From the NCBI GenBank assembly GCA_020746995.1, contig JAGPXD010000002.1:6448001-6512000 (forward strand): a stretch of 64,000 nucleotides of DNA, written 5' to 3'. The notes under the pieces were generated by a model that worked only from the letters and a program-made list of their open reading frames with translations, ran no database searches and was not told the origin of the DNA. Origin of the DNA: Plectosphaerella cucumerina (Eukaryota > Ascomycota > Sordariomycetes > Glomerellales > Plectosphaerellaceae). The stretch's first letter is position 1, and every line of letters starts with the position of its first letter. This document shows, piece after piece, positions 22,768 through 33,191 of the stretch. The position numbers and the translations under genes were made by a program.

Positions 22768-23193
22768 GCAAGCACCCTGGCTTGCCTGGCACCTCAAAGT
22801 GTCCACTCGCTCAGGCCAGCCCGTCTGGAGGCGCGGGCGGGCGTTATCGCCTGCAGCACTTGGGTCCAGCCAGCATTCGACAGTGAGGGTCAACTCGCAG
22901 TCAGCCTGAGTCACCATCTTCCCGCGGCCTCCATGTTAGCGGCCGACGGCTCCTCCGACTGCAACCCCAAATCCACGCTGGATCTTGCTCCGAATCCGGT
23001 CAGCTTTGACGAGTCCACGCTGTATATCACAAGCGATTTACTACTTTTCCAGTATCCTTCTGGGTCCCCAGCTATCCCGTGGTACTGAACCCTTCGTATC
23101 GTCAGCTCTTGGGCCACCCCGGACGGGCATTTGCGCGCCAAAATATGACACGACACGCATCCAATATCCCCTTCGCCGCTCAGCCCCCTCGCT

Positions 23194-23213
23194 GTCGCCG
23201 TCGCCGTCGCCGT
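23194..23213. repeat. 6-bp tandem repeat (GTCGCC)n
   Basis: About three perfect GTCGCC units occur in noncoding sequence; a second short GTCGCC cluster appears near 23370. Confidence 0.65.
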
Positions 23214-24525
23214 GCCTCCTGCGACAGGCACATGCATCGGACATACACGGAGATCCATTGGAGCCTAGACTTGTCTCGGATGCGACCTGCGCCTGCCTGC
23301 CCAGTATTGCCCTGTCCTGCCCTGCGTTCTGCGCGCCATCTCTCCCGCTCGACATGTCAGGTCGCCCAGTCGCCGTCGCCGTCCCCGTGCTCACCATTCC
23401 GCCTCTTTGTCGCTGAGCCATCCCTGCCTTTGCCCTGCGGTCATGCGGCGCGACCAGGGCCTCGGACCCCCTCCCCACGGCGGCGGCTGCGGCTCGCGAT
23501 GTCTCTACCCGGACTTCATTGGTCGCACCCTAGCCTATGGCATTCCCGGGTCTCGTTCTGGCCGGGAGGGTGCTAGCAGGTGTAGCACGAGGAGACGTGC
23601 ATCCGCGAACATAACGACGGACACGAGGAGCGGGAGCCGTCCGCTTTCAGCCAGGCCGCGCACAACGATGGCGGGAGGCGGGATCGGGACCGGGACGGTG
23701 ACTGGGGGTACGAGACAGACTAACATGACGGACGTCTAGTCGGTAGGGCAAATGATGCAGACAGACTCGTAGTTGGGGTGCTAGATCGTGATGTGTTGGA
23801 CATGTCACAGCTAGTCCGGGCAAGCTCGTGGCCGCTCCGTTGGATATCGTGTTGATACAGCCCGCCCCTCCTCTTGAGGGCCCTCGAGCTGCCAGTGAGC
23901 CAGGGCTCGATGCGGCTCTTGGCCTTTAATGTTCAGGGCGTTTCGTAATTTCGAGCCGCACCGTACTGGTGGTAGTCGGGAGAACCTCTAATGATGTGTC
24001 ATGGAACTCGACAAACTAATTTACCCCCGAGGCGTTTAAATAGGTTGCTACCCGGACCAAGAACGACAAGTATGTTAGGCTGACGTTCGCAAAGTCCTTC
24101 TCAAGGACTCGATCAGTCGTGGGTGCTAGGTATTTACCCCACCAACACCTCAAACCTGAGCCCCACCTTTGCTCGAATACGCTACTTCTGTCTACTACAA
24201 ACTCCGCCACTGCATCCACCTCAACAAAGTATCCCGCAGGTACCTCCCCAGAGCGCGCGTTCATCCCGTCCCTCGGAGCTCATTGTCGGCACCACTTCGC
24301 CAACGTCAAGCCACGGCCCTACAACTTTTCCTGCGACCTCCACCACATCTTCAACCACGCCATCGACACCTCGAACCACCCGGCGCCCGATATCCTACAA
24401 AGCTATGTCCACATAGCCCTCTCTTGGCCTGTCCCCGCGCGCTGCAGGCCCTCGTCACGACCTCCACGACTCCCTTGCTCGCCAGAAAAACACCCTTGTT
24501 TTCCAGCGCCAGACCCACGCCCGCC

Positions 24526-25438
24526 ATGGGGAAGAAAGGCCCCGTACCCGACGCCTGGGAGGACGACGACTGGGAGAGCCAGGCTGACAGGCTGGACAAG
24601 GAACCGGTTGTCGAATCCCCACAGCCGGCCAAACCCCTCACGCAGAGGGAGAGGCTGGTCCAGCACGCCGAGAGGAACCGCAGGCTCTGGGAAGAAGCGT
24701 AAGCCTGCTACTGTACCAATCCCAAGGCTGTCGTCCGCGTGCTGATCTCGTCTTTGTAGACAAGCACCCGAAACAAACCACTACGTCGAGGCTACAACCA
24801 ATATCCCCCTCGCATCCACATTCAAGCCGCAGGTCAAGGTCCTCAGCCGCAAGCCGGCTCCCGGCCGCGACCCCGTCACCGGCGCCCTATCCCAGCTCTC
24901 GCTCCAGGATGATGAAGACGATGTCCAGGAAAAGCCGGTGCAGCTCACGCCCGAAGAAATCCGGGCCAAACAGCAGCGCGAGCGCGAGGAGAAGCAGCGG
25001 AGGTACGACGAGGTCAGAGCAAAGATCTTTGGCGAGTCCGCCCCTTCGTCTGGCGCATCAAGCCCCGGCACTGTGACCCCTCCCCGTTCCAGCTCTGGCA
25101 CCGGCTACCAGAACCAGCGTGGCCGTGGCCGTGGCCGCGGCGGCCGAGGTACACAGCCCAGCGGCAGGTCGCAGCAGCAACACCAGAGCCCGCAACGGCC
25201 GCAGTTCTCCGAGGACGTCAGGCGGCCCGGCGGTGGCTTCGAGCCCCGGGGGCTCTACGATCCTAATGCCTCCTCGAGACCAGGCAGGCGCGGGGCTGAC
25301 AGCGCGCCAGGCTCTGGTCGCACCTCGCCAAAAGAACAGGACGTTGCCAGGCCTGCCATTCGTGCACCACGAGGCCCAGATGGCAGCGGACGAGGAGGTT
25401 TTGGTTTCGCCAGACGCGGCGGTCAGGGCGCAGACTAA
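24526..25438 (+). CDS. SUZ-domain RNA-associated protein
   Basis: Two exons (24526-24698, 24760-25438; 61-nt intron ending TTGTAG) give 283 residues. The start MGKKGPVPDAWEDDDWESQA is the first ATG giving the conserved acidic/Trp beginning; the frame extends upstream. Residues about 85-170 form a SUZ-like region: FKPQVKVLSRKPAPG followed by PEEIRAKQQREREEKQRRYD and VRAKIFGE. The C-terminal third is Gly/Arg-rich (RGRGRGRGGRG), typical of RNA binding, and ends GGFGFARRGGQG. SUZ segments occur in R3H/SUZ and related RNA-binding proteins; the molecular role here is inferred only as RNA association. The stop lies 48 bp from the stop of convergent NAR1, so the 3' UTRs almost certainly overlap. Confidence 0.85.
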
Positions 25439-25486
25439 ATTGACGGGGCCGCTGACTGCCAGCAGGCCCCTGGTATCTATGTTTCT

Positions 25487-27241
25487 CTACCAGCCGCCAC
25501 CAACCTTGCTGGCCAACAGCACCACCCGTTCCGTGTCGGTGGTCTTGTCCTTGCCGACGTCGCTAATCACCTCACGATACGTCGTGAGCGCCAATCTATC
25601 CAGGGCCACGCCTGTGAGGCGCGACCAGTGCGCCAGGGTATCTCTAATGTACGAAGGGCTGATTCCATCAACAACATCGCTCGCGGCCCCATTGAGGCCC
25701 TCGGGGCCTCCCGCATTCGTGTCGTCCGCCGAAAAGTATGCCTCGTCGACCTCGTTCAGCCATTGCTTCTGCTCTTGGGGTCCCGGCTTGCCGCTGAAGC
25801 CCCTGCGATCCATGATGATGGGGTCATCAACCTTGATCTGGCCGCCGCCGTTGGTGCAGCCGCCCGGGCAGGCCATGACCTCGACGAATGCGTGCTCCAG
25901 CGCTGCCGGCTTGCCGGTAGGTCTCCTGGCACTGCCAAAGGCTTTGCCGCCGGGCATGCGAGATGGGCGCGCCGGCTTCAGCCTTCGGACCAGATTCTGG
26001 ATGTTCCGGAAGCCGTAATACCGGGCTGCCTTGAAGATCGGTTCTCCAGTGGCCGAGTTGACGAGGTATTCGGTCACATCCGTGTTGCGTCCGCGGATGA
26101 CCTGGATGGCGGATCCAGGATTCTTGGACACGACGCTCTGCAGAACGAAGTAAAGGTTGCCCCCGGAGGACCCTGCAACTGTCGATGACCGGTGCGCCGA
26201 GTGCCGAGGGAACAGGAACTGGTCGAGATGCGCGTCGGGGAACTGCAATCGAGGCACCGATGGCCTGTCATGAGCAAGATCGAAAAAGTTCAACCCCCTC
26301 GACTCGGACAACATCAGAATCTCTTTGCTGGTGATGACGCAGTCGACGTCTCGAACCCCTCGTCCCGGTTTTCCGTCTCCAGCCCACACGGAGTCGGTCA
26401 ACTCCTCTCGGCTGGCCTCCAGCTTCTTGTCGAAGCACGGCATGACTGCCAGGTGCCAGATTCTGCTTGGCGGGATGCCCAGGATCCGGCTCAGGGTCGT
26501 CTTCAGCAGTGTGCCCATCAGCGCCTGGGGAGACTTGACCTTGGACAGATGCGGGAGCACATGGGGGTGGGTCTTCTCGGCGTAGCAGACCCAGCCAGGG
26601 CAGTTGGAGGTCAGGGTTGGCTTGGGGTCTGCAGAGGCAGGGGCAGTTTCTGTGCCCAATACCTCATCGGCGCCGATCACCAGGCATGCCTCGCGGGCAA
26701 CGTTGGTGTCGAACACCCAGGTGAAGCCATTGTTCCACTTGCCGCCGCCCGCGAGCCCCTCGGGTCCGCTCAGCAGCCTGTCCAGCATGTATCCCGCCTC
26801 TTTCTCGGTTGTGCCACGGCCGGCAGCAGCGGCGAGGCTTGCTCTCGTCTGAGGGGAGACACTCGCGACAAACAGCTTCCTCGACTCGTCTTCAAGGCCG
26901 TCGACCCTGAACTGGCCCTTCTCGTCGGGGCCCACGATGCGGAGGGAGGGTCCAAAGTCGAGTGTGTTCAGGACCTCGGTATGGCTCTGCAAGCTCACCA
27001 GCACCGCCTCGGCGGAGGTGACGCAACCCGAGCAGGCAAGGCAGTCGGTCAAGGAAATCTGGGCGGGTTCGTTGGCCTTGGCGGCGGAGGATGACCCCGC
27101 CTGGCCGTCAAAGATGACTTCGGTTTCGAGGGAGGGGTCTGTCGGTGGCGGCTCGACGGGGAGGGTCTCGACGGGTTTGATGCAGGCGACACCGGGACTG
27201 ATAAAGTCGTTCAGGTCGTCTGTGGAAAGGATTGCGCTCAT
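25487..27241 (-). CDS. NAR1: Cytosolic Fe-S cluster assembly factor NAR1
   Basis: A single exon encodes 584 residues, normal for fungal Nar1. N-terminal cluster ligands are visible: Cys20 in SPGVACIKP and the DCLACSGC motif (Cys67, Cys70, Cys73). Hydrogenase-like C-terminal cluster cysteines appear in TSNCPGWVCYAEKTHPH, in AVMPCFDKKLEAS and in EVMACPGGCTNGGGQI. These are the hallmarks of the iron-only-hydrogenase-like protein of the CIA machinery, which with Cia1 delivers Fe-S clusters to cytosolic and nuclear apoproteins. All eight expected ligands appear present. The start MSAILSTDDLNDF is the family start. It is convergent with the SUZ gene and divergent from the membrane-protein gene at 27952. 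Confidence 0.96.
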   Translation of the reverse strand: MSAILSTDDLNDFISPGVACIKPVETLPVEPPPTDPSLETEVIFDGQAGSSSAAKANEPAQISLTDCLACSGCVTSAEAVLVSLQSHTEVLNTLDFGPSLRIVGPDEKGQFRVDGLEDESRKLFVASVSPQTRASLAAAAGRGTTEKEAGYMLDRLLSGPEGLAGGGKWNNGFTWVFDTNVAREACLVIGADEVLGTETAPASADPKPTLTSNCPGWVCYAEKTHPHVLPHLSKVKSPQALMGTLLKTTLSRILGIPPSRIWHLAVMPCFDKKLEASREELTDSVWAGDGKPGRGVRDVDCVITSKEILMLSESRGLNFFDLAHDRPSVPRLQFPDAHLDQFLFPRHSAHRSSTVAGSSGGNLYFVLQSVVSKNPGSAIQVIRGRNTDVTEYLVNSATGEPIFKAARYYGFRNIQNLVRRLKPARPSRMPGGKAFGSARRPTGKPAALEHAFVEVMACPGGCTNGGGQIKVDDPIIMDRRGFSGKPGPQEQKQWLNEVDEAYFSADDTNAGGPEGLNGAASDVVDGISPSYIRDTLAHWSRLTGVALDRLALTTYREVISDVGKDKTTDTERVVLLASKVGGGW

Positions 27242-27951
27242 AGCGGCGACTTGTTTCGGCGACTGGCTCGGAGTTCGGTATGGCCTGCGTTCGGGCGCGT
27301 TCTGTCTGTGTCCGGCTGGTACTCGAGGGGAAGAAGTTGACCAGGGGAGAGAAGTCTGCGTATGAAGAAGACGACTCGAGCGGCCGATGAGCGGAGGTTT
27401 GAAAAAGACCGCAATGTGTTATCGCACCTCGCGAGGGTATGCCTAGGAAGAAAAGAAGGATTGGCGTTGCTTCGCGCTGCACATGCCGGAAGATGCCCCT
27501 CGGAAATGCGAAATATCCTGAGCGACCAGTCACCGTGATTGGAAATCGATCCCCCACCAGTGGCATCTGGCCCGCGTGCGGAAGAGCAGACTGAACCCTG
27601 CGACATCGGGCAGTGGCGGCGAAGTGGGGGGAGACCACCTCGCCCGCAGCGACCCGAATCGCAGGGAAGGAGCGGTGGTGGATGGGGTGTCAAATGCAAC
27701 CAGAGAGGGGGGGGTTCCGAACAGGGGTTCCAGCGGATTTGTTCCGGGCCCAATGACGTCGTCGCAGGGTGGCGCGCGGCCCGCGCCCAGACGAGCGATG
27801 ATGGGAAAGTGAGGTCTCTTCGGTCCCATCTTGGAGCTCGAGCTCCGGTCGATAGGTACTCGTAGTCGACAGCTTTACGACGATCTTTCCCAGCTCACCT
27901 CTGTATCATTACTTTCCGAACTACAGACAAGATTGTCTTGACATAAGCACC
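27242..27951. promoter_or_regulatory. Divergent promoter region NAR1 / membrane protein
   Basis: A 710-bp spacer lies between two divergent starts. It contains no coding frame of its own; specific promoter elements are not clear. Confidence 0.5.
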
Positions 27952-28584
27952 ATGGACGTAAGTTCTCCGCGCTCGTCACCTGAGCTCAGCAACCGAACAT
28001 GTCGCGACAGGCCGTATCCACGTACAGCGTCTCCTCTCTCGCCTGGCTCTCGATCCAGGCATTCCCTCTGATCACCTGGCCGGGATTCATCGCTTCTCTC
28101 CTCCGCGATGGCCTCCAGCAGCCGACCTGTCCGTAGCACCCAAGGTGTCCTCTCACAATCCCCAGAACTGACCTCTCCAGCTCTCGAGCTCTACTTTGCC
28201 CGTTCCCTCGGTTTCGCCCTTTTATTCTTCGGCCTGACCACCCTTGTGGTCTCCGGCGTGTTGCCCGTCGGCGGTCCCGACTCAGGTGCCTCGGCCAGCA
28301 CCAAGACATCAGCCTCTGCCGATGCTGCCATCTTTCTCTCGGCGCTACACCATGCTGCGACCGCGTTCTACTGCTACACCCGCTTCATCTGGTCCCGCGA
28401 TACGCAGACGGCCTTTGCCGCCGGGGGACTCGCATCGGCCGCGCTGGCTTGTATGGGACTGTGGTGTGTCATGTTTGGCGGTGACAAGGGACGGCTGAGC
28501 AAGAGACACGGATTCGACAAGGACACGAGCAGCTGGCCGTTCAAGAACTCAGAGTCGTACCGCAGCAAGAAGAAGGGGCTGTGA
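27952..28584 (+). CDS. Conserved-looking fungal membrane protein, about four helices
   Basis: The model has three exons (27952-27957, 28011-28128, 28181-28584) and 175 residues. Exon 1 encodes only Met-Asp before a GTAAGT donor. Exon 2 reads AVSTYSVSSLAWLSIQAFPL then ITWPGFIASLLRDG, a first hydrophobic helix. After the second intron come LELYFARSLGFALLFFGLTT, DAAIFLSALHHAATAFYCYT and GGLASAALACMGLWCVMFGG, three further helices, and a basic C-terminus ending SYRSKKKGL, probably cytosolic. The second donor must be GTCCGT (28129) to keep frame, a weak donor; the nearby GTAGCA donor breaks the frame. No function is known to me. Confidence 0.72.
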
Positions 28585-28992
28585 GGCAACGATAGCAGGC
28601 TGTTGCGGACCACGCGTCAAGGGAGGTGAAAAGACCAACACAGGCATTTGAATATGAAGTTGCCAAGGAGTACTTGAGCAGCGCTGTGCTGCTAGCCGCA
28701 GGATACTAGTACATCGCATTGTAATAACACCATCTTCAAGACCAATACAAGTTACCGCGCCGAGGTAGCAGTTCGTAACAATTCAGACCCCGAGCGCCAA
28801 TGCGCCAGAATGACAACAAAGAACCACTGAGCTGCCCAGACCTGCCTCTAAGTGTAGGTCTCCAGGGTCAGCGGGACCACCAAGTCAAAAGCTGCCTGTT
28901 GTGATCTGAACTCCCATACCATGTCGAGAGAGACGACCCGGTTTAACGACCCTGCCGTAGCGAGTGCGATGGTTCTTGTGGTCCAGACATTT
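28585..28992. other. Convergent 3' intergenic region
   Basis: 408 bp lie between the stops of the membrane protein and the zinc-finger gene. Nothing seen beyond 3' UTR-like sequence. Confidence 0.4.
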
Positions 28993-30193
28993 CTAGGAGC
29001 TGGCCGCAATCTCAGAGCCGTTCGCAAGAGCTGCATCATCTGCCATGGGGTGGTCGTCTTGTGTACCGTTGGCAACGGTGTCGTCATTGGTCTCTTGCGA
29101 TTCCAGGACGCCAGCCAGGCGCACATCGGCCGCCCCGGAGAGCACCGCTTGCCGGCGATCATGCCAGTCGCGTTCGCTCTGGATGAGCTGGCTGAGGAGA
29201 ACCTCCTTCTCCAGCCACTGCTTCTTGTACTCGGCTTCCCAGTGCTTGATTTCGTCGTGGAGCTTCTTGGACTCTTCCTTGGCCCACTGGACCTGGAAGT
29301 GGCAGAGCTTGTAGAGCCTTTGTAGCGGCATCTCAAGCTCCTCTTCTGTGAAGCCCTGCTCGCTAGTCAAGGGGGTGAGGAGATCTTGTGACAGCTCGCC
29401 GTCGTCTTCGCCGCCGTTCAACGAGTCGTCTAGGCCGGTGGCGTGTGACTGGGGAGTCTTGATGATGATCTTGAGCTTGCTTTTGCCTGCCGGACCAGCC
29501 TGTTGCATGGACTTAGGAACGGGATCGGAGGGTCGGAGAGCCTCGGTTTCGTGGACGGTGCGCATGTGCTTGGCGAGAGCGTCGGATCGCGTGAAGGCTC
29601 TGTCGCATTCTGTACGAGATCAGCACTGGCGCGGTATGGAGTGGTGGCTCCCCTGTCCTGGGGGAAGACGTGTACTTACCAGGTAGGTAGCAGTAGAAGG
29701 GCTTCTCCCTTGTGTGGCTGCGCATGTGTGCTTTGAGGGCATATCCGCTGGCATGAGCCATGCTCTTGCGGTTGCACCCGTTCCATTCGCAGGTATACTT
29801 CTTCTGTCGCGTGTCGATGTGATCATCGTGGATGTGCTTGACCAGCGTATCCATGTTGTGGAAGTCGGGTTCGCTGCAGCCATCCCATTGGCAGAGCGTC
29901 ACCTGTTCCTGGAAGTCATCCTCGTCGAACCGGGCGCTGATCGGCGAGCTGGGAATATCTCCTTCGGTGTCTTCAGAGACGTCGGACATGCCATCCAGAG
30001 GGTCATTTTCGGGGTCTGCGTGAGCATCGGCATCTGCTTCAGGCTCGTGGACGACGGTGGAGGATGTGGCCGAGTCCTCGCCAACCTTCTGTCGCTTGGA
30101 AGGGCGGAAGCTGAAGCTCTCGGCGGCCTCATGGTCGGAGACGTCGCTTGTCTCACCATTGACGGAAGATAGTGGTGATGCCGACCGCGACAT
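28993..30193 (-). CDS. C2H2 zinc-finger protein, INO80/Iec1-like
   Basis: Two exons (29680-30193, 28993-29609; 70-nt intron) give 376 residues. The N-terminal 95 residues are acidic and Ser-rich. Three C2H2 fingers follow: LCQWDGCSEPDFHNMDTLVK with HIHDDH; YTCEWNGCNRKSMAHASGYA with HMRSH; and a third split by the intron inside its CX4C (CYLP-EC) with CDRAFTRSDALAKHMRTVH. The C-terminal half has an amphipathic, probably coiled-coil helix (about 265-330: LYKLCHFQVQWAKEESKKLH, WLEKEVLLSQLIQSERDW). Finger spacing and the helix resemble fungal GLI/YY1-type proteins such as fission yeast Iec1 of the INO80 remodelling complex; this family link is my inference and needs a profile search. A sequence-specific transcription factor is the alternative. 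Confidence 0.8.
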
Positions 30194-30889
30194 TGTGTGT
30201 GATTAGGGGTGACTCGTGGTTGTTGGATGAAGGGGAGCTTCGGTGGGATTGGAGGGCAGCAGGAGATGAAGGCTCGAGCTGTTTGTATGATGAATCGGAA
30301 CCGCTTTGGTGCTGAAGTTTGAAGACCGGTGACGGGATGGCTGATGTGGAAAGTGGAGGAGCTTGAATTGGTTCGAAAAAGGCAAGAAAGGTAAGGGCGA
30401 AGGCGCGGCAGGTGTGTGAATTTGTAACGTAAATTGAATGCGCGGGATGGAGAGGCTTAAAATTGGTTGCGACGCTTGATGGTCTCGCGACGCGGCATCT
30501 CGTTGGGTGCGTGGCGCCCATCTCACCACTGGCGACTGAAGGCGCTGCCCATCGTGCAACCGGGATGGGAAAGCACCCCGTCCCTCAGATGAATCTCGGG
30601 GCAGCTGGTGGCAGCCGCTGGTGGGTCCCTGGCCCAGGAGCTGGTCTGCACGCGCTTGGAGAGTGTGACAGGGGCATCCATTTGGGCGTCGGTGGACAGG
30701 GCCTCGACCCCTACCAGAAAATCTATTGTGTTGTTTTGCCCCTCCCCCGCCTACGACACATCACATCGCATCCTCCTTTAGCAACCCGTCCTCTACCGGC
30801 CACAACTGCAATATCGCTTCTTTCAAACCGGCCCCTTGCCAGAGCGCCACCCTGTCTGAACCACTTGTCTGCTCTTAATATTCCAAACC
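30194..30889. promoter_or_regulatory. Divergent promoter region zinc-finger gene / RNA1
   Basis: 696 bp separate the divergent starts; pyrimidine-rich tracts run toward RNA1 (about 30735-30880). No gene seen. Confidence 0.45.
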
Positions 30890-32220
30890 ATGGCTGCCCT
30901 CAAGCTGTTTTCCCTCGAGGGTAAGGGCCTCAAGCTCGACACCGCCGCCGATCTCGAGAAGCACATTGCCGACCTCCGGGCCAACGATGTCGAGGAGGTC
31001 AGGATGCTCGGAAACACCTTTGGTGTTGAGGCCTGCAAGCTTCTCGGCGAGGTTCTGGCTACGAAGAAGAACCTCCAGGTACGTCAGGCCCCTCCTACTG
31101 TCGACCATGTCGGTTGCGACACAACACTGACCATATGCGCGCGTTCCAGGTCGCCGACCTTTCCGACATGTACACTGGCCGTCTCCTCAGCGAGATTCCC
31201 GACGCTCTCTCCTCGCTCCTTACCTCCATCACCAACCTCCCGAACCTCCGCACCATCAACCTCAACGACAACGCCTTTGGCATCAACACCGCCGCCCCCG
31301 TCGTCGCCTTCCTGAGCTCCCACGTGCCCCTCCAGCACCTGTACCTGAACAATAACGGCCTCGGTCCCCACGCCGGAATTCTTGTCGCCGATGCGCTCTC
31401 CGAGCTGCACGCAAAGAAGGAGGCCGCCAGGAAGGAGGGCAAGGAGGTTCCGGACCTGGAGACGGTCATCTGCGGCCGCAACCGTCTCGAGAACGGCAGC
31501 ATGCAGGCTTGGGCCAAGGCCTACAGCCTGCACAACAACATCAAGGTGATCAAGATGGTCCAGAACGGCATCCGCCAGGAGGGCATCTCGCACCTCATCA
31601 GCGAGGGCCTCAGCCGGGCCAAGGGCCTCAGCGTGCTGGATCTCCAGGACAACACCTTCACAATCACGGGCTCGAGGGAGCTGGCCAAGGCCGTCCCTAC
31701 GTGGGTGTCCCTCAAGGAGCTCGGCGTCGGTGACTCGTACCTGGGTCCCAAGGGTGCTGCCCTGCTGGCGACCGCGCTCGGAAAGGGCGAGAACAAGCAG
31801 CTGGAGATCCTCCGCCTGCAGTACAACGACATCACCGCCAAGTCTCTCAAGGGCTTTGCCGATGTCGTGCCCACATCCCTGCTGGCCCTGAAGAAGATCG
31901 AGCTGAACGGAAACAAGTTTGGGGAGGAGGACCCCTCTGTCATCGCCCTGCGCGAGACGCTCGACGAGCGCAAGGAGAAGCAGGCGGGCGACGATGCCGA
32001 TGAGGACGTCTGGGGCCTTGACAGCCTCAGCGACCTCGAGTCGGACGATGAGGAGGACGAAGAATCGGAGGAGGAAGAGGAGGAGGAGGAGCTCACGACG
32101 GAGAAGCGGGCCGAGATCCTGATCAAGGACGCCGAGGAGGCCCAGGAGGAGCCCACGGTCCAGGTCAAGAGCAAGGAAGTCGACGAGCTCGCAAAGAAGC
32201 TGGAGAAGACCAATATTTAG
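30890..32220 (+). CDS. RNA1: Ran GTPase-activating protein RNA1
   Basis: Two exons (30890-31078, 31150-32220; 71-nt intron) give 419 residues. It starts MAALKLFSLEGKGLKLDTAA and carries leucine-rich repeats of the RanGAP type through about residue 335, for example LRTINLNDNAFG, LQHLYLNNNGLGPHAG, LSVLDLQDNTFTITGS and LEILRLQYNDITAKSL. A strongly acidic tract (Asp/Glu-rich, about 355-385) and a Lys/Glu-rich tail follow, the classic RanGAP layout. The protein stimulates GTP hydrolysis by Ran in the cytoplasm and maintains the nucleocytoplasmic Ran-GTP gradient. The segment ETVICGRNRLENGSMQAWAK matches the conserved region carrying the key Asn/Arg residues of the family. Length is usual; no oddities. 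Confidence 0.95.
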
Positions 32221-32720
32221 AAGCGGAGGAGATTAGCGGTTGCAAGAACATAGACCATGCCTGGATGTGTCGGAAGACTTCAGACGATAGGACACGATAC
32301 CCCCATGCCCCAATACACAGCCTTGACAGACACCCTCAGGGGAGAAAGATGACAGATGGGAGAGGGACGAAGAACAGAGTGGAAGAGGGTAGACTCGCGG
32401 CTACACCAAAGCGGAATTCATGTCGGGGTGTGACGCTGGGTGGCCAGTCATTCGCCTGCTTTTGTCGTCCATCACTCCACGCCAGGTCAGACCACCTTCA
32501 CCAGAGCACGCCATAGCGACGAGCAGTCCACGACAACACATGACTGAGTTGAACATTCGACGATTCGGTGTGCCCAGTGAGGCGCATCTCTTCTACAAAA
32601 GACGGGCGTCTGTGTTATTGATCGGGAAATACATCTCCCCCTAGATCGACACTCTCCTGATATCCAGAACACGACGAAATCTCCATCAAAGCCTATACTT
32701 ACAACACCACCGACATCAGA
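32221..32720. other. Intergenic, RNA1 3' flank and promoter of the next gene
   Basis: 500 bp without a convincing frame. Confidence 0.4.
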
Positions 32721-33191
32721 ATGCAGCTCTTCGATAACACAGCAACCATCTTCGAGATGCTGTGGGACATAGCCCTGGCCTACTTCGTCATCCGTCTTGG
32801 AGCTATTTATGCTCTGCTAGTATTCACATCGAGTGCGGCCATCAGCTTCATCTCAGGCTGGGCACAGCAGCATCCCGTTCCCCAGATAGCGAGCCTCCTC
32901 TTCGTCGCACAGCTGACCTCGACTGTCGCTTGCGCGCTGTTCATCAACACGTACCACGACATCCCGCAAAACTGGCGTTTGCGGGCGGGGGTCGGAGGCG
33001 TCGGGGCCATACTGGTCACTGTTGCGACCACGATGTTGAAGCCTACCGTGGTGGACATGCAGATCGGCAGGGGTTACTTGGCATGCGTGGCAGTCATGCC
33101 TGTTATTTTGACGGCGTTGGAAAAGAGGTTCAAGGGGGTCGAGAGGAATGACTTGGGACTGCTGCATGGGAAGGGGAAGATGGGGTTCTAG
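32721..33191 (+). CDS. Small integral membrane protein, unknown
   Basis: An intronless frame encodes 156 residues from MQLFDNTATIFEML. Four hydrophobic segments are visible: IALAYFVIRLGAIYALLVF (about 17-35, continuing to ISFISGW), IASLLFVAQLTSTVACALFI (about 56-76), VGGVGAILVTVATTML (about 92-107) and GYLACVAVMPVILTAL (about 118-133). A short basic tail follows (KGVERNDLGLLHGKGKMGF). There is no signal peptide separate from the first helix. I recognise no family. Codon use matches neighbouring genes and the frame is clean, so it is probably real. Confidence 0.65.
   Translation: MQLFDNTATIFEMLWDIALAYFVIRLGAIYALLVFTSSAAISFISGWAQQHPVPQIASLLFVAQLTSTVACALFINTYHDIPQNWRLRAGVGGVGAILVTVATTMLKPTVVDMQIGRGYLACVAVMPVILTALEKRFKGVERNDLGLLHGKGKMGF

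Larger units (their letters stand above)
21365..24525. other. Gene-poor region upstream of the SUZ-domain gene
   Basis: About 3.2 kb contains short tandem repeats and overlapping low-complexity frames but no convincing coding region. The part near 21365-22350 is CT-rich on the minus strand and could be the promoter and leader of the small ORF at 21233-21364; the part after 24000 is the promoter of the gene at 24526. Confidence 0.4.
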
